The notes beneath the pieces were generated by a model. The model did no database searches and was not told the origin of the DNA. It worked only from the letters and a program-made list of their open reading frames with translations. This document shows positions 34,011 to 42,773 of a DNA stretch of 64,000 bases, piece after piece (within the stretch, counting starts at the first letter, position 1; the number at the start of each line of letters is the position of its first letter). The translations under genes were made by a program, and so were the position numbers. Origin of the DNA: Mangrovibacterium marinum (lineage in GTDB: Bacteria; Bacteroidota; Bacteroidia; Bacteroidales; Prolixibacteraceae); NCBI RefSeq assembly GCF_003046625.1, contig NZ_QAAD01000018.1:23559-87558 (forward strand), read 5' to 3'.

Positions 34011-34790
34011 TAAAACAATGCTGTGCCCCGCTTGTTTGCCGGCATCACGATTTTAACGATTTTTTTTTGAACACAGAAATGCAGGGAGGAGTGGTGAGTG
34101 GTGAGTGGTGAGTGATCAGTGTTCAGTCGTGAGTGATGAGTCTTGAGTCTTGAGTAGTGAGTCGTGAGACGTGAGTTGTCATTTTGTTGTCAGTCGTTGT
34201 CAATCATTGTCATTTGTTGTCAGTCCTTCAATCTGTCTATCCAGCAATCTGAAAATCCGGCAGTCTGTCTACTGTGACTGTGACCGCGATTTCTTCCAAT
34301 CGTCAATGGTAAATCGTTAAATTGTAAATTATCACTGGCTGTGACTTCTTCAATCCTTCAGTCCATCACATTATTTACCACAGAGTTCCGCAGAGCGTTT
34401 CTATTGGTTATTCGATATTGAACATTGGCTATTGAAAATTCAAAGTCAGTCGTAACAACGATTCAACAAGTCGGGGAGTTCATCAGGCCGGAAATCTAAC
34501 AATCCGAGAGTCCAGTGGTCAGTCGTGAGTCTTGAGTCGTGAGTATTGAGGCGTGAGATGTGAGTTGTCATTTTGTTGTCAGTCGTTGTCAATCATTGTC
34601 ATTTGTTGTCAGTCCTTCAATCTGTCTATCCAGCAATCTGAAAATCCGGCAGTCTGTCTACTGTGACTGTGACCGCGCCTTCTTCCAATCGTCAATGGTA
34701 AATTGTCAAATTGTAAGTTATCACTGACGGTGACTTCTTCCAATCGTCAATCATAGCGTGCCAATCGTTCATTTTTTTAACAATTCTTAA
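34011..34790. repeat. Composite intergenic repeat block F (plus orientation)
   Basis: No gene is present. From 34085: GTGAGTG/GTGAGTC heptamers, GTTGTCAGTC-type 10-bp repeats (about 34174-34225), octamers, AATCGTCAATGG module, a shortened CCACAGAG stretch, then a unique segment with GGTTATTCGATATTGAACAT, followed at 34510-34740 by a second copy of the heptamer/10-bp/octamer/AATCGTCAATGG series. This block lacks the hairpin and CTGGTTR arrays. Segment 34171-34530 is nearly identical to 43361-43740. Confidence 0.85.
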
Positions 34791-35268
34791 GGCTTGCTAA
34801 CTGCCTTATTTGACGTGTGGTATTATGTTTTTCATCATATTGCAATTATCAAATGTTGAAAAGTAGTTATCAGAAAGGGGTTACTATTTATCAAATTTAG
34901 TGATTAAGGATTGGAAGAGAGAAGATCAGTTCCCTGTTTTATACCCTGTTTCTAAAAAAAAACGGAGGCTGACACCCTGGCACGGGCCGGAAAGAGCTTT
35001 GCTCTTTTCGGCCTGATGCGCTCCGAAACCAGACTGTTTTGTGTATAAAAAAGACGACGAATATATGAAAAATTGCGATTGCCGTATTGTTGAATCTGTT
35101 CATGCCCCGACGTTCCTGCCCGGTCTGTTGCCTGAGAATACTGTTTGTTGGAAGTTTTGTGCCAAACAAGCTTTTCGTTTCGCCCGTTAGCCCTGATTTT
35201 TAACTCATCCCCAAAAGCAGCCTGTGCCGGCAGCTGAAGGTAATCCTTCTGTGCCTGAGAATGGTGTT
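34791..35268. other. Leader region of the first surface-protein gene
   Basis: No gene is supported (a 76-residue minus-strand frame at 34939-35169 has no ribosome site or recognisable product). It contains an AT-rich stretch with TTATCAAAT words (about 34846-34900) and a 29-nt hairpin at 34985-35013, then about 250 bp before the ATG at 35269. The long leader suggests post-transcriptional control, which is inference. Confidence 0.45.
34985..35013. other. Strong hairpin in the leader of the surface-protein gene
   Basis: GGCCGGAAAGAGC (34985-34997) and GCTCTTTTCGGCC (35001-35013) pair at 13 positions, one of them a mismatch or wobble, across a TTT loop. There is no T-run after it on plus, so it is not a standard terminator for that strand. 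It is unlike the other repeat hairpins in this window. Confidence 0.55.
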
Positions 35269-38200
35269 ATGACAAAGAGTAGAAATACATACCGCAAGCC
35301 TGAGCTCTTCGGAAAAGCGATGAAGATCGTTTTTCTGGCGGGGATTTTTTGCCTGATGTCAATGCTGGCGGGTAATTCCGTCTTGGCTGCCGGGATGGCG
35401 CTGCCCGCCAATATCGAGGCGGTTGCCAGTCAGGATTGGAGCGATGCCACTAGCTGGAGTCCGCAGGGGGTGCCGACTTTGGATGACGATGTGATCATTC
35501 GAGCCGGACAAACGATCACCATCCGAGGAACGGCCAACTGTCGCAGCCTGACTGTTGAGGTCGGTGCCAGCCTCATCCTGGAGCCGACAGCCAGCCTGAC
35601 CATTGCCGGCAACCTGACGGTCAATGGTACCTGGTCCGATCAGGGAATAACCCGCCTGACCGGTGCCGGAAGTTCCGTTGGGGGAGCATCATCCCTGCTA
35701 TTTAATCATTTGCAGATCGATGTCGCAGGTGGAATCACGTCGGTGGTTACGTTGAATGCTGCGGTTAGCGCCAACAGCTTGAGCATACAGTCGGGACTCT
35801 TGGAGCTGAAGGCCGATCTGGTGGTGACCGGAAGCTACAGTCAAACGGCCAATGTCAGCGGATTGCTTCTGCACGACAATTCACTGACGCTTCCGGTAAG
35901 TGGTAGTGCGCTCACCGTCGATCTTTACGACTCGAATAGCGCCCAGTCGACCATGGCTTTTTCGGAGATCCAACAGGAATCGGGCAGTGGCTCCATTCGC
36001 CTGGCAATGCATGAACAACAGCATCCGAACGACGATAATACCACCAATTATATGAACCGCTACTGGGAGATCAGTACCGAAGGGCTAACGCGCTATGATC
36101 TTATTGCGATGTATCCCCAAACGGTGTTCGTGCCCGATCTTGCTGTTCGCAGCAACCTGGTGCCCGCCCATTGGGATGGAGCCAGATGGACGCCCCTGAC
36201 CGCTTCTGTAGGTGTCGGGCGATCGAGCTTGTTGCTGGATAATGTAAGCTATTCTGACCTATCGCTGGCAGCCATTGCCGATATTCGGCCAACTGCCACG
36301 ATATCGGGCGATGATACGATATGTAAAGGATCGACCGGGAATCTGTCTGTCGCACTGACAGGAACCGGACCTTGGAATCTCGTGTACTCAAACGGGACAG
36401 AGGAACGCCATGTTGATGGGATTGCTGCTTCACCTTATAATTTTACGGACAATCCTGCGGTTACGACCACCTACACCTTGGTTTCGGTAACGGATGCTTC
36501 CGGAGTAACGGTCAACTTGGCGGATAGCCATCAGTTAACCGTTGAAGAGTTGCAGTTGATTTTACCTGCTGACGAGCCCGTCGTATGTAGTGGTGAACCA
36601 TTTCGTCTGGAACCTGCATTTACTGCTGAAGACGTTTCATTTAGCTGGTCCCGATCAGAAGTTGCCGGAATTTCCAATGTGGCTTCTTCCGGCAGTGGGT
36701 CGGCAATAATAGAGCAGCTAACCAATACTGGTTCGAATCCGGTTACCGTTGTTTACAGTCTGGTTGTGTCGACAGCTTCCGGTTGTAGCGAAACCTTCAC
36801 TTACCCTGTCGTTGTCAACCCGTCGATCGATTTTAGTTTTACCGTGCGCAATCAAGCCGGTGCAGACACGCTCCGCTATTGCGAATTCGACGATGTCTAT
36901 GTAACGGTTGACCAGCCGGAGGCCTGGAGATATGAACTGGAATATCGGGATGGAACTTATGATGCAACAGGCCCGGAAATTTATCAGGATACACCCGGAA
37001 ATTTCCGCGTGCAGATGATTGCCGGTGTGCAAACCTTGCGATTAACGGCCTATTCAACTGATGGAAGTTGTAGTTTGAGTGAAGATATTCCGATTAAAGT
37101 GTTTGGCAATCCGGTTATCGGAATTTCCTTAAACTGTACCGAACGTTCCTTAAAAATGCGGGGTACTTTGGATGGTGATCTCAACAATCCGTTGAATTTC
37201 ACCGGTGAAGATGTTGGGTATATTGAATATTCTTACGATAATGGTGCGAGCTGGACAACGGTGGATGAAGCCGGCCCCGGTTTGCCTTTCGGTCCGGTTA
37301 CGGTATACGCCCGAAATAGTGCCTCCCCCGGTTGCTACACGTTGATTACCGCCGATATGGGACTGGGCTTTGTGAACTCGGCCGATGTGGAGATTTGTCA
37401 GGGGCAGCCTCACTTACCATTTAGCGCAGAGGCCACCTGTTTCGACTGGTTGGATGAACCTCACGTGAAAGACCTAGCCCCGCAAGAAGATCAAATCTAT
37501 GTGGTTACGAAAAAAGACATCACCTATGAGGCGGATGTTGAGGTGGCTTATGCGGTGACCGATATTTTTATCGTCGACGAAGACGATCCGGTTTTGGCAT
37601 TTAACGATAACAACAGTAGTAAAAGTAAATTCAGCTATTCAATATACGAGTACCCTTTCGATCCGGCCAAACCGGCTCAGGGCTTTGTGCGGTTTATCGA
37701 TGTTGGCGAAGCGAAATCCACGGCAGTTATCGTTCTGGATCCCGATAAATATTACCAGATGGTGGTAAACGATTATGATATTACCTCCGACAATACGGTC
37801 AATTTTCAGTTTAATAAGAGCAATAAGGCCAAGTTCATCAATGCCATCAATAATGATGTTAGCTGGTATGATGAAGATATGAATTTTATTACCACTGGAA
37901 GTGAGTTCGATCCGGTCGAAGAAGGCATTATTCCAGATGTCACAACTCCCGGCGAGTGGATCTTTTATGTAGGCTGTGCCAATACCGAGTCCTGTATGCA
38001 GGAGGTGCGGTACGTTATTAATCCCTATCCGGTAACATCAACCGCTGGCGATCTGGTTTATTGTTCGTCGGAACAGACCGATATTCGCTTAAGTAGCGTG
38101 GATGCGCTGCATGAAGAGCCGATCGATCCCAATAAGGTCAATTATAGCTGGACTGCTGTTATTCGCGACAGCAATCCGGATGTTCAGATTAGCCGGACGA

Positions 38201-39336
38201 GCTGTGAGGGTTCTTGCGGATCGGTCATTCGCGAAACGGTACAAAATACCGGTACTACAACCGGCTATATCGATTTTACGGTTAGCCCGTCTTCGGGCAG
38301 CTGTGTGGGCGAGCCACTTCACTTTACGGTGGTCGTGGAGCCCATGCCGCAATTTACAATCGTTGATAACAACGGTTTGCTTTGTCCCGATAACGCGCAG
38401 ATGTTGCTGGTGATCGATCCGGATAATTCATCGGCAATCAGTGGACTTTCTTTTGAATGGTCGCGCGATAATCTGGATTACATCCCCGGCAATGTGGCAG
38501 CAACAGGAACCGGCGATGCCACAGGCTTTGATATTAGCGGACAGCTCGTGAGCCTGATCCCTAACTCGGTACAGAAAACGGCGTTCACCGTGAATGCTTT
38601 GGTGAACGACCATCTGTGTGCAACAGAGCTGGCCACAGTGCAGCTTGGCGACACCGTAGCTCCTGATTTTGACTGCCCTAAAAATCTGGAACTGAAGTGC
38701 TACGAAGAAATCCCGGAGCCCTCGCCCGAGGCGCTGGGGGCAACCGACAACTGTACCGCCCCGGAGGAGATCAACATTCAGATTAACGACCAGCTTATTG
38801 GCGCATCAGTCTGCGATGACTATATCCTGCGCACTTATCGCGCTACCGACTTTGCCGGTAATTATACCGAATGCCAACAGAAAATTACAGTAGATGATAA
38901 CACCGCTCCGGTTTTGCAGCCCGTTCCCATTCATACTTATTGTGTGGATCGGCTCAAAGACTTCTTCGTGTCGGGTGGAGAGCTTGTCTTTGCCTACTCT
39001 GATTATTACCGATTTCAGGCAGGGAGCACGGATCTTGATCTGAACCCAACGGCTTATTTCTCCGATAATTGTACGTCGGCGGACGATCTGGCTCTTCACT
39101 GGACGATTGTCGATGATCATGGCGATCCGATCAAGGACGCGGACGGAAATCTTCTGGACGATGAAACTGGTCAGCCAAGTGAATTGAGCGCTGATATCCT
39201 TTTTGTGAACGAAGGGCAGCAAAACAGATATTTCACCATTCGTTACTGGCTCGAGGATTCGTGTGGTAATATGTCCGAGGTCAGGGATGGAGTGATCGAA
39301 ATTGTAGCTCGTCCGGAGATAGAACTGCGGTATTAG
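35269..39336 (+). CDS. Large exported protein with beta-helix-like start and PKD/HYR-type modules
   Basis: This 1355-residue secreted protein has a long basic n-region, then a hydrophobic signal segment (KIVFLAGIFCLMSMLAGNSVLAA). Next comes a G8/beta-helix-like domain (WSDATSWSPQGVPTLDDDVII, then ladder repeats SLTIAGNLTVNG), closely matching the N-terminus of the giant gene at 44707. The middle holds PKD/Ig-like modules each opening with a Cys (DDTICKGSTGNLSV, DEPVVCSGEPF). A HYR-like module near the C-terminus reads APDFDCPKNLELKC...ATDNCTAPEE. No T9SS C-terminal sorting domain is visible. Neighbours on the same strand are a T9SS cargo and a PorP/SprF protein, so export by that route or attachment to a partner is plausible. 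Confidence 0.8.
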   Translation: MTKSRNTYRKPELFGKAMKIVFLAGIFCLMSMLAGNSVLAAGMALPANIEAVASQDWSDATSWSPQGVPTLDDDVIIRAGQTITIRGTANCRSLTVEVGASLILEPTASLTIAGNLTVNGTWSDQGITRLTGAGSSVGGASSLLFNHLQIDVAGGITSVVTLNAAVSANSLSIQSGLLELKADLVVTGSYSQTANVSGLLLHDNSLTLPVSGSALTVDLYDSNSAQSTMAFSEIQQESGSGSIRLAMHEQQHPNDDNTTNYMNRYWEISTEGLTRYDLIAMYPQTVFVPDLAVRSNLVPAHWDGARWTPLTASVGVGRSSLLLDNVSYSDLSLAAIADIRPTATISGDDTICKGSTGNLSVALTGTGPWNLVYSNGTEERHVDGIAASPYNFTDNPAVTTTYTLVSVTDASGVTVNLADSHQLTVEELQLILPADEPVVCSGEPFRLEPAFTAEDVSFSWSRSEVAGISNVASSGSGSAIIEQLTNTGSNPVTVVYSLVVSTASGCSETFTYPVVVNPSIDFSFTVRNQAGADTLRYCEFDDVYVTVDQPEAWRYELEYRDGTYDATGPEIYQDTPGNFRVQMIAGVQTLRLTAYSTDGSCSLSEDIPIKVFGNPVIGISLNCTERSLKMRGTLDGDLNNPLNFTGEDVGYIEYSYDNGASWTTVDEAGPGLPFGPVTVYARNSASPGCYTLITADMGLGFVNSADVEICQGQPHLPFSAEATCFDWLDEPHVKDLAPQEDQIYVVTKKDITYEADVEVAYAVTDIFIVDEDDPVLAFNDNNSSKSKFSYSIYEYPFDPAKPAQGFVRFIDVGEAKSTAVIVLDPDKYYQMVVNDYDITSDNTVNFQFNKSNKAKFINAINNDVSWYDEDMNFITTGSEFDPVEEGIIPDVTTPGEWIFYVGCANTESCMQEVRYVINPYPVTSTAGDLVYCSSEQTDIRLSSVDALHEEPIDPNKVNYSWTAVIRDSNPDVQISRTSCEGSCGSVIRETVQNTGTTTGYIDFTVSPSSGSCVGEPLHFTVVVEPMPQFTIVDNNGLLCPDNAQMLLVIDPDNSSAISGLSFEWSRDNLDYIPGNVAATGTGDATGFDISGQLVSLIPNSVQKTAFTVNALVNDHLCATELATVQLGDTVAPDFDCPKNLELKCYEEIPEPSPEALGATDNCTAPEEINIQINDQLIGASVCDDYILRTYRATDFAGNYTECQQKITVDDNTAPVLQPVPIHTYCVDRLKDFFVSGGELVFAYSDYYRFQAGSTDLDLNPTAYFSDNCTSADDLALHWTIVDDHGDPIKDADGNLLDDETGQPSELSADILFVNEGQQNRYFTIRYWLEDSCGNMSEVRDGVIEIVARPEIELRY

Positions 39337-39400
39337 GATTTGAATCGAAAATTAGAAGAAAGAAAATAAAGTTTAACCGAATTTCTAACAAAAAATGATT

Positions 39401-40489
39401 ATGAAAAAGCAACTTTTAACCCTCGGTCTTTTCCTGCTGGCAGCAGTTGCAGGAATAAACGAATCAAATGCCCAGAAAGCAGTAACCTGGTCGAAACCAA
39501 CGAAATTGGACTGTACGACTGATGAGTTGCATCCGGTGGCCGGTAAGGAGTACACCTACGAAGCGGAAGCAAATGACCCGACTGGTGATGGTAAGTGGCG
39601 TTTTTGGGCCACAAAAGATCCCAATTTCATCGATAACGGCCAGTTTAACGTTGATAAAGCCCTTGAGGAGGGTGCGGATGGCTTGCTTAAAGCTTCTGAT
39701 GACTACAACGTCGAAATCGATCCTGATGATGTTAACGTGAATACCGACGGGACAGTCCAAATTTCCTGGACTTCCGGTTTATTAAACTCGATCATCAATA
39801 CCGACGACAGTTTGTATGTGGTGGCTTACTACGAGAATGCTGCAGGTTGCACCGACCAGGCGAATGTGTGGCTGATCGATCCGAAAAACTACTTTACGGT
39901 CGATATTATTGCGATGGATCCGGCAAAACCAGCTGATTCCCAAGATGATTACGGCGTTACGCCAACGACTTGTGTGGATTACATTGAATCGATGAAAATG
40001 CGAAGTGGCAAGCTGGTTTACGACTATGGCGATAACTACCTTTATTTCGAGTTTATCGCGGCCAATTTTACCGATTACTGGATTCCTGAGTTTCGTTTAG
40101 ATGGATTGAACGCTGTTCAGGGTGTTGAGTACGAATATACTTACGCGCTGCCGGGGAGCTGGAATGCTACAACAGTATGGTCGCCATTGGTTTCCGGAAC
40201 CACTCATATTGAGCCCGACGGTACGTATACCGATGCCGGTGTTTCGGTGTTTGTTCGTGTGAAAGTGGATCACAACACCTATGAAACCCTGAACGCTCAA
40301 ACCCTGACCATGTACCTGGATGGTAAATTGGCGGATGGTATGTATGATACAGTCAATGAGACCTGTACCGATCCAAAGGCTGCTGATGAAGGCGACTCGG
40401 CTTCAACAACCATTACACCACGACCGGAAAATACAGATACCGCTATGCCGGATCCACATTTCATCCTAAAAACTTCGGTCAACAACTAG
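39401..40489 (+). CDS. Exported protein of unknown function in the T9SS cassette
   Basis: This 362-residue protein has a typical signal peptide (MKKQLLTLGLFLLAAVAG, cleavage near NAQ at residue 25); an ATG two codons upstream is also possible. The mature protein is acidic and Asp/Thr-rich with beta-type strands (YTYEAEANDPTGDGKWRFW, YNVEIDPDDVNV), suggesting one or more Ig-like domains with possible calcium sites. No sorting domain is seen. It lies 64 bp after the 1355-residue gene on the same strand. I do not recognise a family; its place suggests a partner protein of the surface complex. Confidence 0.7.
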   Translation: MKKQLLTLGLFLLAAVAGINESNAQKAVTWSKPTKLDCTTDELHPVAGKEYTYEAEANDPTGDGKWRFWATKDPNFIDNGQFNVDKALEEGADGLLKASDDYNVEIDPDDVNVNTDGTVQISWTSGLLNSIINTDDSLYVVAYYENAAGCTDQANVWLIDPKNYFTVDIIAMDPAKPADSQDDYGVTPTTCVDYIESMKMRSGKLVYDYGDNYLYFEFIAANFTDYWIPEFRLDGLNAVQGVEYEYTYALPGSWNATTVWSPLVSGTTHIEPDGTYTDAGVSVFVRVKVDHNTYETLNAQTLTMYLDGKLADGMYDTVNETCTDPKAADEGDSASTTITPRPENTDTAMPDPHFILKTSVNN

Positions 40490-40531
40490 TTTGGCTTCCT
40501 GCTTTTTTCATAATCAAATACCCTCGTCAAG

Positions 40532-40557
40532 CCCTCTTCCGAAGCAACGGGAGAGGG
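40532..40557 (+). terminator. Hairpin between the unknown exported gene and the T9SS cargo gene
   Basis: CCCTCTTCC (40532-40540) pairs with GGGAGAGGG (40549-40557) in a 9-bp stem with one wobble. No long T-run follows, so it may be an attenuating or processing structure within the cassette rather than a complete stop. Confidence 0.45.
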
Positions 40558-40739
40558 TAGGCCGAGGCCTTTGATGGGAGAATGACAGACTGGAGCTGAT
40601 CAGACAAGGGCTCACCGGAGGTTGTTGAGTTGGAGGATTATTGAGCTGTGTACACGCAACGCACGATTCGAACCCTTCCCTGCGTCCTCCCAACGCTGGT
40701 TTTAACTGCCAGTTAATTGGAATAGAACAAAATTGATTC

Positions 40740-41768
40740 ATGAACCGACTTGGATACCATATAAGCAGATGGATACTGGTAATGCTACCGGTATTGCTGG
40801 CTACGGCTTCAGCCATGGCCCAGCTTACGGTGTATTCAGGTCAGTCAACAACGTTGCAGATCGAGCCAAAGCCCGGCGAAACTTATGCGTGGGAGTTGTA
40901 TGCCGATTCAACAGTCGATTTCGCCGTCGACCAGGGGCAGGTGACTGCCGATATGGCTGAATTTGTCAATGGGATAAATACAGGATCACGGGTTGAGGTG
41001 ATATGGCATCAGCCGGGAACCTATTATTTCAAGCTTACCCGCTGGAATGCTTCGCAGTGCACCAATAATATGCAGGCCGGAATAATTCAAATTCTGGAAC
41101 CCAAAGACGAGCTGATACCGCCTGAGGCGGTGCCCGACAGCTATACGGTCGATTGTGATCCGCTGTTCGATAATGTGACCGAGAACGACCACTGGGATTG
41201 GGAGAACTTTCCGATTCGGGTCGACATTGTGGAGGAGCCGACCCTGGGAGTGCTGCATCTGGAAGACGACCAGGGATCTATCCGCTATCTAGCCGACCTG
41301 GATGTGTTTGGTACCGACTCGTTCATTTACCGGCTGTGCCTCGATGTGGACCAAGGGCTCTGCGATACCGCTGTGGTGCGCATTACCATTCCCGAGGGGC
41401 TCGACTGCGAGCCGGCCAATTCCGATACCAGCTGCCACTTTTTTATTCCCGAAGGCTTTTCGCCGAACGGCGATGGGGTGCACGACTATTTTGTAATCGA
41501 CTGTATTGAGCAGTATCCGCAGGCGAAACTGATGATCTTCGACCAGCAGGGTTACCTGTTGTACAAGAAGGAAAACTACGGGAATACAACTGTTTGGGGG
41601 TATCAGAAAGCCGATTTGTGGTGGGGCGGGCAAACCAGCAGGCATCATCATAATAGCGACGGTATGGTAATCCCGGGCGTGTACCTCTATTTGCTGGATA
41701 AAGGAAACGGCGATTTGAAGCGGGGCTTCGTCATGGTGGCCTATGGAAATACAAAATCAGGCAATTAG
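40740..41768 (+). CDS. Surface protein with T9SS type B (gliding-motility-associated) C-terminal sorting domain
   Basis: This 342-residue protein has a signal peptide (WILVMLPVLLATASAMAQ), an N-terminal Ig-like domain, a cadherin-like/Big-type domain (ESYTVDC-like DSYTVDCDPLFDNVTEN to SFIYRLC, about 135-205), and a type B sorting domain (about 235-335). The sorting domain has the diagnostic FIPEGFSPNGDGVHDYF and ends KRGFVMVAYG. Such proteins are exported across the outer membrane by the type IX system and, for type B domains, usually depend on a PorP/SprF-type partner, which is encoded 3 bp downstream. It may form the anchor or export subunit for the large proteins nearby. Confidence 0.9.
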   Translation: MNRLGYHISRWILVMLPVLLATASAMAQLTVYSGQSTTLQIEPKPGETYAWELYADSTVDFAVDQGQVTADMAEFVNGINTGSRVEVIWHQPGTYYFKLTRWNASQCTNNMQAGIIQILEPKDELIPPEAVPDSYTVDCDPLFDNVTENDHWDWENFPIRVDIVEEPTLGVLHLEDDQGSIRYLADLDVFGTDSFIYRLCLDVDQGLCDTAVVRITIPEGLDCEPANSDTSCHFFIPEGFSPNGDGVHDYFVIDCIEQYPQAKLMIFDQQGYLLYKKENYGNTTVWGYQKADLWWGGQTSRHHHNSDGMVIPGVYLYLLDKGNGDLKRGFVMVAYGNTKSGN

Positions 41769-41771
41769 GAA

Positions 41772-42773
41772 ATGAGAAAGGAAATGCGGGCTTATGGATT
41801 GAAAAGGGTCTTCTTACAAAGAATGATTCCGGTCGTGCTGTGCATGTGTGGCGTCTCGTCCGTTTTTGCACAGATCGACCGCGATCGCTCGCATAAAATC
41901 TATACCGACCCGGTATTTACCCAGTACATGAACGGCATGCAGACCATCAATCCGGCCTATGCCGGGATGTGGGAAAAAGTGGGGGTGCAGGTGTTCACCC
42001 GCCGTTACTTTATGGGCCAGGAAGGAGCTCCCCTGATGACAGCTGCCAGCTGGTACAAACCGGTGAAAAACGATAATAATGGCATCGGCCTCAATATCAA
42101 TAACGAGCATATCGGCTACGAAAATAAACTGACCATTGCAGCTGACTATTCCTACCAGGTTCGCCTCGACTGGAAAACCGACCTGCGTCTGGGCCTCAAG
42201 GTGGGCATTATCAACTACGACAACCTGCTAACCCGCTACGACCTGGATTGGGGGACCGATGAACCCGACCAGGCTTTTGCAACCGATGTTCACCAGCATC
42301 TGATGTTGAAATGGGGCGTTGGCGCCCTGGTTTATACCCGTGAATACTACATTGGTTTGTCCATCCCGCAGATCATCTCCAACAAGTTTCGGTCCGATAT
42401 CGCCAACTTCTCCTCGCTGGCCGATGTTCGCTACTGCTACCTGCTGGGAGGCTACTTCTTTGGTCGTCAGCGCCAAATTCGTTTTAAACCAACCCTGCTC
42501 GTGAAAGGTGCTGTCGGTGAACCCATCGTTGCCGACCTGGCAGCGAACTGGCTGTTCTGGGACCAGTTTTGGGTGGGAGCGATGTACCGAACTAACAATA
42601 CCGCTGCTTTGCTCACCCAGTTTGTGATGATGAAAAATATCCGCTTTGGTTATGCCATGGAGTTTCCCTTTGGCCGCGAAATCTTTAAATACCAACTGCA
42701 AACCCACGAAATCCGCGTTGTTTACGAGTTCGACTTCTACCGAAGACCCTATACCCGGAAGCAGTATTTTTAG
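41772..42773 (+). CDS. PorP/SprF family outer-membrane protein of type IX secretion
   Basis: This 333-residue outer-membrane beta-barrel has a signal peptide (MIPVVLCMCGVSSVFAQ) and the family's opening motif DPVFTQYMNGMQTINPAYAGM. Strand-forming alternation continues to a C-terminal strand (HEIRVVYEFDFY). Homologues SprF and PorP help export or surface attachment of individual T9SS cargo, usually encoded next to them. Here it follows the type B cargo by 3 bp and precedes the giant adhesin by 1.9 kb, so it could serve either. Core T9SS genes (gldKLMN, sov, porV) are not in this window. Confidence 0.92.
   Translation: MRKEMRAYGLKRVFLQRMIPVVLCMCGVSSVFAQIDRDRSHKIYTDPVFTQYMNGMQTINPAYAGMWEKVGVQVFTRRYFMGQEGAPLMTAASWYKPVKNDNNGIGLNINNEHIGYENKLTIAADYSYQVRLDWKTDLRLGLKVGIINYDNLLTRYDLDWGTDEPDQAFATDVHQHLMLKWGVGALVYTREYYIGLSIPQIISNKFRSDIANFSSLADVRYCYLLGGYFFGRQRQIRFKPTLLVKGAVGEPIVADLAANWLFWDQFWVGAMYRTNNTAALLTQFVMMKNIRFGYAMEFPFGREIFKYQLQTHEIRVVYEFDFYRRPYTRKQYF

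Noticed and set aside
34939..35169. A 76-residue minus-strand frame in the leader of the surface-protein gene
   Set aside because: No ribosome site, composition unlike the neighbours, and it crosses a strong hairpin; not supported as a gene.
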